Origin: Psychrobacillus insolitus | GTDB lineage: Bacteria > Bacillota > Bacilli > Bacillales_A > Planococcaceae | NCBI RefSeq assembly: GCF_003254155.1 | Contig: NZ_QKZI01000003.1 | Coordinates: forward strand, 166,711-230,710 | Direction of reading: 5' to 3' | DNA: 64,000 bases | Shown: positions 1 through 7,479 of the stretch, piece after piece | Numbering within the stretch: the stretch's first letter is position 1 | Layout of the letters: the number at the start of each line of letters is the position of its first letter | The notes under the pieces: generated by a model | What the model was told of the DNA's origin: nothing | The model's input: the letters and a program-made list of their open reading frames with translations, nothing else | Databases searched by the model: none | Position numbers and translations under genes: made by a program

Positions 1-12
1 GTGTTTATACAT
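1..12 (-). CDS. 5' end of a gene running off the left edge
   Basis: On the minus strand a strong Shine-Dalgarno (GGAGGTG, about 18-25) lies six to eight bases before an ATG at 12-10, followed by codons Tyr-Lys-His before the window ends. Only the start is visible, so no function can be given. Confidence 0.4.
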
Positions 13-164
13 ATCCAACACCTCCCTATTCTTATTCCCATCAAAACGAACCAATGTTCTAAAGGGAAGAAAAACAGACCATTATCTACCGAAATTCATC
101 TCCCACTTTCATTGGCGCTATGCACCTATACATTTAGTAGAAAGAGACTTCTTTCGGATTGCTG

Positions 165-965
165 TTAAAAGTAGATTTTTATCTTCACCAAGTCTTGGAT
201 ACTCCCATCTTTTGCGCTTCTAGTGTAAACCCAAAGTTCACCTGTATTTGATGTAGGGGTTCTGTCGAATGGTAAAGTGCTATTGAAATTACCGTATTCA
301 GGAGCTCCTTCATCAGCTGTTGTAAAACGTTCGTTAGACACAATGGCTCCGTTAGTATCTCTTAGTTGATGTAAAACATTTGCTTCAAAAGCCCTTGCCT
401 GCCCTTCTATTCTTTGTCTATTAACCACTCTTGTTCCTGGAAGAGGAGTCCATACCACAATATTTAGTGAGGTTGGTAAAGGAAGAATCAAATGAAATTC
501 TGGCCAAATTACACTTTCTTGATAACCTGGTCGACCTTGGTTTACTTTCGTTATGTTTGAAAGGGAAATTCCAAACCTACGTGAAATAGCTGAAAGTGTG
601 TCCCCAGGTTGTATTTTATATATAAATACAGGTACGATCAATCGTTGATTAACGAAAATAAGATTAGGGTTTTCTAGATTGTTAATGCCAGAAACTAAAT
701 CACTAAATGTACTAAATCTAGAAGCAATCCCACTGACTGTATCTCCGGATTTAACAATATAAGTTACTTTTCCTGTTTCTAAAAGACTTGGAACGACCAG
801 GACATCTCCAGGGAAAATAAGGCCAGGATCAGTAACCGGTTCAAATAAATGATTCGCTCGTTCTATTGCTTCAATAGTGCTTCCAAATCTATGAGCGATT
901 GAATATAGTGTATCACCTGCACGTACTGTATAAATATAATTTTTCTTAAAAACTATTGCCAACAT
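165..965 (-). CDS. Triple LysM protein with C-terminal Gmad2-like domain
   Basis: A 266-residue protein with three LysM modules at about residues 11-59, 68-112 and 115-162; each carries the V..GDT...I...F signature of peptidoglycan- or chitin-binding LysM repeats. The rest (about 168-264) resembles the Gmad2 immunoglobulin-like domain found in spore and germination proteins. There is no obvious signal peptide: the N-terminus goes almost directly into the first LysM, as in several spore-coat or cortex LysM proteins. The ATG at 965 has GGAGTG five bases upstream. It sits alone, followed by a repeat-rich gap. A role in binding spore or vegetative cell-wall glycan is inferred from the domains only. 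Confidence 0.75.
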   Translation of the reverse strand: MLAIVFKKNYIYTVRAGDTLYSIAHRFGSTIEAIERANHLFEPVTDPGLIFPGDVLVVPSLLETGKVTYIVKSGDTVSGIASRFSTFSDLVSGINNLENPNLIFVNQRLIVPVFIYKIQPGDTLSAISRRFGISLSNITKVNQGRPGYQESVIWPEFHLILPLPTSLNIVVWTPLPGTRVVNRQRIEGQARAFEANVLHQLRDTNGAIVSNERFTTADEGAPEYGNFNSTLPFDRTPTSNTGELWVYTRSAKDGSIQDLVKIKIYF

Positions 966-1160
966 CCATCACTCCGTTTTTAAAATTTGAAAAAATTTAG
1001 GAACTATTAATAGGATATGCGTTGTGTTTGAAATGATATAGTTAGCTAGGGTGAAAATGGAGTATTCCAATGTAACATTAGACCAATTCAAAAGTTATAA
1101 ATGAATAATTCGGATTACGAAGATAATCTGTAATTAAGCGTTGAAAATAAATACAAGGTT

Positions 1161-1460
1161 TGGTTCTTAGTCAAATGACGTTGGAAAAGAATTTTATTCG
1201 GCTATAATTGATTTATTAATTTGTCGCGGGACTGTCTAGAAAATCAGTAAAATGATTGTTTGAGACAGTCTTTTTATGCAGTTTTTCAAGTCTTGTTTCC
1301 AATATTCACTTTGCTGATTTCGTTCCGAGCGGCGACTCCGGTGGGATTAGCGTGACAGGTGAGACCCCCCATGAGCGCGTTTTTCGAGGGCGAGGAGGCT
1401 CACCGCACGCCCCACGGAAAGCGCCCACTCGGAACAAAATCAGCGTGGATCAGGATTTTT
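1161..1460 (+). repeat. Composite repeat family A, copy 1
   Basis: This fills most of the 640-bp gap before the Bce operon. It has two modules. The left one (about 1161-1275) carries a terminator-like hairpin starting GGGACTGTC and ending GACAGTC plus T-run. The right core (1316-1443) is GC-rich and bounded by inverted ends (GATTTCGTTCCGAG and CTCGGAACAAAATC) around an inner GGTGAG/CTCACC pair. Other copies are at 13945-14212, 45447-45759 and 51101-51520. No transposase is present. The remainder of the gap (966-1160) shows no feature. Confidence 0.85.
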
Positions 1461-1488
1461 TTCATGAACTTCATATATTGTACAACCC

Positions 1489-1516
1489 AAAAAGCACCGC
1501 AATTGCGGTGCTTTTT
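1489..1516. terminator. Bidirectional rho-independent terminator
   Basis: A perfect 28-bp palindrome whose arms are AAAAAGCACCGCAA and its complement, giving a T-run on both strands. It lies between repeat copy 1 and the end of the Bce-type permease gene. Confidence 0.75.
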
Positions 1517-1605
1517 GTAATACATTTTCATTAGTATTTTTGTGTGTAAATTCTAATTTTGCTATAGGAAACGCAAGCCGTTACTAAAAGACAACCTTCT
1601 TTTGT

Positions 1606-3540
1606 CTATATTTGTATATGCGCAATATATCTCCAACGGATTAAATAAAAGTAAGACACTTGAATTAGTGTAAAAGCAGCTAGTACGAGTAACATTTCCA
1701 TCGCAATAGAAATAGCTGCTAAATCTACCCACAACGCTTGTAGGAACAAGAAAGAAAATGTACTATGGACCATCGCAAGTCCCCATGGTAAAAAGAACTG
1801 AGGAATCAACAGTCGATTAACGATTTTCACTAACTCCCGATCCGTTACTCCCATTCGCCGAAGGACATCATATTGTTTTTTATCTCTTTCTAAATCTGTA
1901 TAGAGTTTAAAATAAACAAAGCTACCCGCTGCAAGTAACAGCACTGCTGCAACTAATAAACCAGTAAATAACAATAAGGAAAATGTCGCTTGAATAACAG
2001 AATAATCTAATCCTGGATTTTCAAAATAGAAAGGATTCGGATTATGATTGGTATTAGCTAGAGAACTTGTCATAATATTTACTAAATCTGTTCCCACATT
2101 TTTGGTTCGCAGCCATTCTGGAACATGAAATGCATAATACGTAATATTCGATTCATTCACTCCGTATCCCATTAATGGTTCATTTATTAATCGGTAATCC
2201 TCGTCGCTAATAATGATTGTTTGCTTATCCATGACAAATGAAGGGAATAGCTGATAATCATACACACCTTGGATATATATCGGCACACTACTTTCTGCTA
2301 AAACAGTTTGCACTTCTTGTTCATTGTCATTACCCATGGTTTCTTTTATGTCAGTAAGAAACTGGGCTTTACCAGCTGGCAAATCAAGAATTGGATATTT
2401 CAGAGAAATGGCTAAACTATTGATTTCAGATTCACGAATCAAATGGACGACTTCTCCATTACTAGAAGAAGTCTGTTTTTTTACATTAAATTTTACAAGC
2501 TCATAGGATAAATTATCACTTTGTAGCTGATTCGTGATTTTCATAATATGCTCTCTCTCAAAAGGATTGTCCCAATTACTTGAGTAAAAAATACTTACTG
2601 GATTCAACGCTCGGTATTGCCCAGTGAATGTAGAAAATGAAGTAACAACACCTACTGATAAAAATGCAATCGTGGACACAATCGTAACAATAAAAAACAT
2701 TCGGGCATTTTCTCTGATTTTAATCGAAACTTCCGCAAATGCTATAAGCCTATAACGATGCCAATATAAATTTTTTCTCTTTCGAATTTGGTGTAGTAAA
2801 TATAAAATACTATCAGTAAAAAAGTAATAAGTTCCTACAGTCGCTAGGATTATTATGATAATCGACATTTCAATATTCATATAATACGTGGAAATAATGA
2901 CTAAACTATAAGCGGCTAATAGTAATCCAAATCCTAGATTTGCTTTCCACTTTGTAAAATCGACATCATCACTTTTTCTCCAGTTACCTTTTAGTAATTG
3001 AATGATTTCTTTCTTACGAATATACATGGCACTACTTATGGAAATCGTAATGAATAACGATAAAAAAACGAAGATTGTTAGTGCAAATGGTTTCCAAGAC
3101 AAATACAAAGGAAGACTATCCAATAAAAACATTTCACGAATAACCATAAAGAAAAATTTCGAAAAAGAGAATCCAAAGAAAATACCAACTGCAATGGAAA
3201 TAAACCCCAATATCATTGTTTCGATGAAAATAAGACGATCCATTTGTTCCCGATCCATTCCTAAATTTAGTAATATCCCAAACTCTTTTGAGCGTGCTTG
3301 TAAAAAAGCACTCATAGAATAAAACAAAAAGAACAATGTAAAAATAATTAGAATTATTTCCGCTACTAACATTCCACCAAATGCAATATCTTGTAAAAAC
3401 TGATCCTCAATATTTGGATGAAACATTAGCATGGAGTATATAAAAAATACCATGACTGAAAAAATACTAGCCATAAAAAACGCAGCATACACACGACTAT
3501 TACGGATCACGTTACGATAAGCGAATTGTTGAAAGGTCAT
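1606..3540 (-). CDS. Bce-type ABC transporter permease
   Basis: About 644 residues with the layout of BceB/VraG/YxdM permeases: multiple membrane segments, FtsX-like C-terminal part, and a large extracellular domain (roughly residues 310-520) between central helices. Members of this family sense and remove cell-wall-active peptides such as bacitracin, and pass the signal to the partner kinase. The N-terminus MTFQQFAYRNV matches the family; its ATG at 3540 has AGGTGG about ten bases upstream and overlaps the end of the ATPase gene by 29 bases, so this start is preferred over one four codons upstream. It is the last gene of RR-HK-ATPase-permease. The actual peptide substrate cannot be read from the sequence. 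Confidence 0.88.
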   Translation of the reverse strand: MTFQQFAYRNVIRNSRVYAAFFMASIFSVMVFFIYSMLMFHPNIEDQFLQDIAFGGMLVAEIILIIFTLFFLFYSMSAFLQARSKEFGILLNLGMDREQMDRLIFIETMILGFISIAVGIFFGFSFSKFFFMVIREMFLLDSLPLYLSWKPFALTIFVFLSLFITISISSAMYIRKKEIIQLLKGNWRKSDDVDFTKWKANLGFGLLLAAYSLVIISTYYMNIEMSIIIIILATVGTYYFFTDSILYLLHQIRKRKNLYWHRYRLIAFAEVSIKIRENARMFFIVTIVSTIAFLSVGVVTSFSTFTGQYRALNPVSIFYSSNWDNPFEREHIMKITNQLQSDNLSYELVKFNVKKQTSSSNGEVVHLIRESEINSLAISLKYPILDLPAGKAQFLTDIKETMGNDNEQEVQTVLAESSVPIYIQGVYDYQLFPSFVMDKQTIIISDEDYRLINEPLMGYGVNESNITYYAFHVPEWLRTKNVGTDLVNIMTSSLANTNHNPNPFYFENPGLDYSVIQATFSLLLFTGLLVAAVLLLAAGSFVYFKLYTDLERDKKQYDVLRRMGVTDRELVKIVNRLLIPQFFLPWGLAMVHSTFSFLFLQALWVDLAAISIAMEMLLVLAAFTLIQVSYFYLIRWRYIAHIQI

Positions 3541-4285
3541 TAACGTTTCCACCTAATAAAGACAATACGTTGAGAATTCGTTGAAAAAACGTTTGTCTTC
3601 GATCATCTTTATAAATTTCATTAAAATACTGACCATCCTTGATAAATAGAACACGGTCACAATAACTTGCAGCAGTCGGATCATGTGTCACCATTATAAT
3701 TGTTGTCTGCCTCTTTTTATTTACCTCTGTGAGAATTTCAAGTACATCTTTTGCGGATTTCGAATCTAGATTCCCGGTTGGTTCATCTGCAAGTATAAGA
3801 GATGGTTCATGTATTAATGCTCGTCCTATTGCAGTTCTCTGAGCTTGCCCACCAGAAATTTCTGCAGGACGTTTTTCTAAAATAGATGTTAAATTTAACT
3901 GCTCCGCAAGAATTTTCACTTTCTTTTTCATCTCTTCTACCGGTTGGTCATCCAGTGTTAAAGGAAGTATCATATTTTCTTCCACTGTTAACGCCGGAAG
4001 AAGGTTAAAATTTTGAAAAACAAATCCTAAATGTTTTCTTCTAAAAAGTGACAATTCATTTTTTGGCAAATTCAAGGGATTAATATCATTTATTAATAAG
4101 TCTCCTGAAGTTGGTGTGTCAATTGTAGAAATAATATTAAGCAGCGTCGTCTTTCCACTACCCGAAGGCCCCATAACAGCTAGAAATTCTCCTTTTTCTA
4201 CTTCAAAACTCAATAGATTTACAGCAAGGTGCGCAACTTTACCCTCATATACTTTCGTCACTTCATCAAGTTTTAATATCGACAT
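3512..4285 (-). CDS. Bce-type ABC transporter ATP-binding protein
   Basis: A 257-residue ABC ATPase of the BceA/MacB type. Visible motifs are Walker A GPSGSGKTT (about residues 39-47), the signature SGGQAQR, Walker B LILADEP and the switch histidine in MVTHDP. It powers the downstream permease in antimicrobial-peptide removal. The chosen ATG at 4285 (MSILKLDEV) follows a GGAG ribosome site; an in-frame ATG 21 codons upstream lies deep inside the kinase gene and would add a tail not found in the family. It overlaps the kinase end by 20 bases and the permease start by 29, which implies translational coupling. Confidence 0.9.
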   Translation of the reverse strand: MSILKLDEVTKVYEGKVAHLAVNLLSFEVEKGEFLAVMGPSGSGKTTLLNIISTIDTPTSGDLLINDINPLNLPKNELSLFRRKHLGFVFQNFNLLPALTVEENMILPLTLDDQPVEEMKKKVKILAEQLNLTSILEKRPAEISGGQAQRTAIGRALIHEPSLILADEPTGNLDSKSAKDVLEILTEVNKKRQTTIIMVTHDPTAASYCDRVLFIKDGQYFNEIYKDDRRQTFFQRILNVLSLLGGNVNDLSTIRLS

Positions 4286-5291
4286 CAAAACCGCTCCGTT
4301 CTCTTTGTTCTTCTTGTTCAAAATAAATAGAAACAATCGTACCTTCACCTACTGTTGAAGCAATGGTCATTTTATGATTTAGACGACGACATATTTCATG
4401 CGCCAAATATAATCCCATACCAGTAGATTCACCCGTTTTACGACCATTTTCACCAGTGAAAAACGCTTTCATTACCCGATTAATATCAGTCGGTGGTATT
4501 CCTATTCCTTCATCTCGAACAGAAAAAACAATTTGGTTTTCTTTTAATATGGATTCAAAAAAGATTTTTTTATTCTCTGTAAATGTGTATTTCACTGAAT
4601 TTGTCAAAAATTGTGTAATAACAAATCGCATCCACTTTTCATCTGTAGTGATCATTAAATCATCCGTCATCGAAATGACCGGAAATACATGTTTCCCGAT
4701 AAATAATCGTTTGTTTTCAGATACCACTTGTGTGACAAGTTGCTTTAAATTCACTTGTTCTATTTGCATATCCTCTTCAAACGTATCTAACCTAGCATTC
4801 ATCAGAACTGTGTCAAGCCCTCTTCGTAAACGATCCATTTCCTCTGAAACACTTTTAGAATCTAGCGTATCGCTTCCCTGAGTCATGAGATCAATGACAG
4901 CAATGGGTGTTTTCATTTGATGAACCCAGCTATTCATAAATTCTAAATGACGATTTTGACTCGCATATAAAAGTTGTACTTCCTTTTGATACAGACGATA
5001 AATATGATGCAAATATTCTTCAATTTGAGCAATTTCTGGAGACTGGGCTTCTCGTTGGAGAACTACTTCCATCTTCGTCGGGACAGAAAGAATTTTCTTA
5101 TAAAACGAATACTTTTTTACAAAAAGTGCCCCTAAAAAAGTGGATGTTAATATACTACTAATAACAATAGAATAAATCGCGGTATCCACATTTCGAAAAC
5201 CATCTAGCCAATATAACAGCATGATAAATAACACGAGGAGAAATTGGAATATGAGAAAGGTTATATGTTCACGTAGAAATAATCGGAACAT
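4266..5291 (-). CDS. Bce-type (BceS-like) sensor histidine kinase
   Basis: A 341-residue intramembrane-sensing kinase. Two N-terminal membrane helices (about residues 10-32 and 40-60) are joined by a very short loop, so there is no real extracellular sensor, as in BceS; detection depends on the transporter. The phosphoacceptor is His124 in WVHQMKTP, and the C-terminal ATPase shows the N box and GxGLYLAHEI G-box. The ATG at 5291 is set by a GGAGGAG located in the last codons of the regulator gene, one base after its stop. It phosphorylates the adjacent response regulator. Confidence 0.88.
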   Translation of the reverse strand: MFRLFLREHITFLIFQFLLVLFIMLLYWLDGFRNVDTAIYSIVISSILTSTFLGALFVKKYSFYKKILSVPTKMEVVLQREAQSPEIAQIEEYLHHIYRLYQKEVQLLYASQNRHLEFMNSWVHQMKTPIAVIDLMTQGSDTLDSKSVSEEMDRLRRGLDTVLMNARLDTFEEDMQIEQVNLKQLVTQVVSENKRLFIGKHVFPVISMTDDLMITTDEKWMRFVITQFLTNSVKYTFTENKKIFFESILKENQIVFSVRDEGIGIPPTDINRVMKAFFTGENGRKTGESTGMGLYLAHEICRRLNHKMTIASTVGEGTIVSIYFEQEEQRERSGFDVDIKT

Positions 5292-5292
5292 A

Positions 5293-5997
5293 TTATGACT
5301 CCTCCGCACTAATATTCAAACGATATCCCGCTCCCCGTACCGTCTCAATGGTGGATGTGACTTTATAATCTGCTAATTTCTTGCGAACACGAGTCATATT
5401 CACATTTAATGTATTCTCATCTACAAATGATTGATCATCCCATAAGTCTTCGAGTAATTGTTCTCTCGTTACAAGTTTCGGATAATTTCTCATTAATAAT
5501 TCTAAGATGGTGCATTCCTTTTTTTGTAAAGGAATTTCTTCTTTTGCAATATGTAACTCCATTCTTTCTAAATAGAGTTGGAGTTTACCCACTTTTACGA
5601 CACGCTCTTCTTGCTTAGTCGCGTATTCACCATATGTTCTTCTTAAATGACTTCTTATTTTGGCAAGGACGATTTCATAATGAAAAGGTTTCGTTATAAA
5701 ATCATCTCCGCCATTTTCTAATGCAAATATTTGGTCCATTTCACCAGAACGGGCGGAAACAAAAATAATCGGGCAAGTCGTCAGTTGACGGAGCTGGCGG
5801 CACCAGTAATAGCCATCATACGAAGGTAAGTTGACATCTAACAATACAATATGAGGGTCAAATGCCTCAAATTCTTCCATAATTCGATCAAAGTCTTCTA
5901 TAGTTTGCACTTCATAATGATATTTACGTAATTGTTCTGCCAGTAGTAAAGAAATTTTACGATCATCTTCTACTACTAACACGCGGTGCATCGTCAT
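5293..5997 (-). CDS. OmpR-family response regulator, BceR-like
   Basis: A 234-residue receiver plus winged-helix regulator. The receiver has the acidic pair Asp11-Asp12, phosphoacceptor Asp54 in VLLDVNLP and a conserved Lys; the C-terminal wHTH ends RGAGYRL. The ATG at 5997 is chosen because AAGGAGG lies seven bases upstream; an upstream in-frame ATG has no ribosome site. It is the first gene of the Bce module and should activate the transporter genes, usually from a promoter before the ATPase gene. Here all four genes overlap or abut, so one transcript is likely. Its promoter must lie in the 80 bases shared with the lplA terminator. Confidence 0.88.
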   Translation of the reverse strand: MTMHRVLVVEDDRKISLLLAEQLRKYHYEVQTIEDFDRIMEEFEAFDPHIVLLDVNLPSYDGYYWCRQLRQLTTCPIIFVSARSGEMDQIFALENGGDDFITKPFHYEIVLAKIRSHLRRTYGEYATKQEERVVKVGKLQLYLERMELHIAKEEIPLQKKECTILELLMRNYPKLVTREQLLEDLWDDQSFVDENTLNVNMTRVRKKLADYKVTSTIETVRGAGYRLNISAEES

Positions 5998-6039
5998 AGG
6001 TATCCTCCTTAAACCATAATATACTTTCTTTATCATAAC

Positions 6040-6069
6040 AAAAAAGAGCCTAACAACGTTAGACTCTTC
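6040..6069 (-). terminator. Terminator after lipoate ligase gene
   Basis: On the minus strand an 11-bp stem (AAGAGTCTAAC / GTTAGGCTCTT with one mismatch) is followed by a T-run, just downstream of the lipoate ligase stop codon. Confidence 0.75.
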
Positions 6070-6077
6070 ATCGGTTC

Positions 6078-7070
6078 TTAATAAATAAGTTGGATTAGTT
6101 CTTCTTTTGTAATACCGCCGAAATACTTCCGCACATCAATTGGTTTTAGTGCTTCTTCCATCGCTTGTTTGCTATATGGCTTACCTGTCAGTAACTGTTC
6201 TACCTTGTCCATCTCACCAACCCCGAAGAAGTCACCATATATTTTCACTTCTTCAATAATACCTTTATTTACTTCTAATCGGACATCTACACTGCCAGTT
6301 GGAAAACGATGAGAATGTTTCATATTAAACTTAGGCGATTTCCCATAATTCCAATCCCATTGTTGATAACGTTCTTCCGAAAGCTTATGAATATTTTCCC
6401 AATCTTTTTCTGTAAGCTCCCAATATTGAATATGTTCTTCTCCACCAAAAATAGAAGTAAGAATTTCCGAACGGAATTGTTCAATTGTCATCGGTTCTTT
6501 TAGTAATTCGGAAATATTGGCTACACGGCTACGAATCGATTTAATTCCTTTCGATTCAATTTTATCTTTACTTACTTTCAACGCAGATACAACTGCATCT
6601 ATTTCTGTATCAAACATTAATGTACCATGGCTGAACATTCTTCCTCTTGTAGAGAACTGCGCATTACCTGATATTTTTTTACCTTCTGCTAAAATATCAT
6701 TTCGTCCAGAAAGCTCCGCAGTCACACCCATTTTGCCAAGTGCATCAACAACTGGCTGCGTGAATTTTTTAAAGTTTCGGAAGCTATTTCCATCATCTTT
6801 TGTTAAAAAGCTAAAGTTTAAATTTCCTAAATCATGATACACAGCGCCGCCACCCGAAAGCCTACGGACAGGAATAATACCATTTTTCTCTACAAAATCC
6901 GTATTAATTTCCTCTACTGTGTTTTGATTTCTTCCAATGATGATAGAAGGCTGATTTATGTAAAACAATAGAAACGAATCCTTTTCAACATCCATTGTAT
7001 TTAACGCGTACTCTTCAATCGCAAGGTTTATCCGTGGATCTGTAATACCTTTGTTATCAATAAAATACAT
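6078..7070 (-). CDS. lplJ: Lipoate-protein ligase (LplA/LplJ)
   Basis: A 330-residue ligase that activates free lipoate with ATP and attaches it to lipoyl domains of oxo-acid dehydrogenases and the glycine cleavage system. It contains the lipoate-binding RRLSGGGAVYHD motif (about residues 69-80), the catalytic lysine in GKKISGNAQ (about Lys132), and the small C-terminal LplA accessory domain, so it is full length. The ATG at 7070 is chosen since GGAGAG is eight bases upstream; an ATG two codons earlier abuts the ribosome site. In B. subtilis the homologue yhfJ (lplJ) also neighbours yhfH, which supports the assignment. Monocistronic, with its own terminator. Confidence 0.92.
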   Translation of the reverse strand: MYFIDNKGITDPRINLAIEEYALNTMDVEKDSFLLFYINQPSIIIGRNQNTVEEINTDFVEKNGIIPVRRLSGGGAVYHDLGNLNFSFLTKDDGNSFRNFKKFTQPVVDALGKMGVTAELSGRNDILAEGKKISGNAQFSTRGRMFSHGTLMFDTEIDAVVSALKVSKDKIESKGIKSIRSRVANISELLKEPMTIEQFRSEILTSIFGGEEHIQYWELTEKDWENIHKLSEERYQQWDWNYGKSPKFNMKHSHRFPTGSVDVRLEVNKGIIEEVKIYGDFFGVGEMDKVEQLLTGKPYSKQAMEEALKPIDVRKYFGGITKEELIQLIY

Positions 7071-7117
7071 GACCATCTCTCCTTTATATTTATTTTAACA
7101 AAAAATCAAATAAAGTG

Positions 7118-7147
7118 TTGACAAAGCATTCTGTGTTATATTACAAT
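7118..7147 (+). promoter_or_regulatory. SigA-type promoter of yhfH
   Basis: TTGACA at 7118-7123 and TACAAT at 7142-7147 with an 18-bp spacer, about 45 bases before the yhfH start. Confidence 0.7.
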
Positions 7148-7191
7148 CAATACAACTTAAACAGTTATATAACAGATGGAGGTGTAACAAA

Positions 7192-7317
7192 ATGATAGAA
7201 AACGTACTTGAATTTTTCCGTAACCTACCTGAAAAAAAATGTGCTACATGTGGCGAGAAAATCGAAGAGCAACATGAATGCTACGGTAACACTTGTGATA
7301 AATGCAACACACTTTAA
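7192..7317 (+). CDS. yhfH: YhfH-family small zinc-ribbon-like protein
   Basis: A 41-codon gene with a strong GGAGGTG site nine bases before its ATG. The product has two CxxC pairs (KCATCGEK and TCDKCNT) around an EEQHECY motif, typical of the YhfH family found beside lplJ in Bacillus. The cysteine spacing suggests one metal site. Function is unknown. It has its own promoter and terminator, and is well expressed judging from the near-consensus signals. Confidence 0.82.
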   Translation: MIENVLEFFRNLPEKKCATCGEKIEEQHECYGNTCDKCNTL

Positions 7318-7330
7318 TTTAATTCACAAA

Positions 7331-7366
7331 AGCCAACTGGACAATTCCTTCCAGTTGGCTTTTTTT
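7331..7366 (+). terminator. Terminator after yhfH
   Basis: Perfect 10-bp stem AGCCAACTGG / CCAGTTGGCT, ten-base loop, then seven Ts. Confidence 0.85.
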
Positions 7367-7369
7367 ATG

Positions 7370-7432
7370 TGAACTTGTGATATTTGCACTTGAACTTGCG
7401 ATATGCCGCCCTGAGCTTGCGATGTACTTAGT
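7370..7432. repeat. Three tandem 21-bp repeats
   Basis: Three imperfect copies with period 21, starting at 7370, 7391 and 7412; each begins TGAACTTG(T/C)GAT or TGAGCTTGCGAT. They lie between two terminators, in a non-coding gap. Confidence 0.65.
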
Positions 7433-7441
7433 TTAAGAAGA

Positions 7442-7477
7442 AAAGCGATGATCTCTATGTAATAAGATCATCGCTTT
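7442..7477 (-). terminator. Terminator after yhgE
   Basis: A 13-bp stem (AAAGCGATGATCT and its complement) lies directly downstream of the yhgE stop; T-rich on both sides. Confidence 0.7.
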
Positions 7478-7479
7478 TT

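Noticed and set aside
1256..1534. 92-codon open frame on the plus strand
   Set aside because: It lies over repeat family A copy 1; a similar frame appears in copy 4 (51357-51557). No ribosome site, and it arises from the palindromic GC-rich core.
4285..4348. 21-codon N-terminal extension of the Bce-type ATPase
   Set aside because: It lies inside the kinase gene and lacks a ribosome site; the ATG at 4285 gives the usual family start.
7370..7432. CRISPR array
   Set aside because: Three head-to-tail 21-bp units with no spacers between them and no cas genes.
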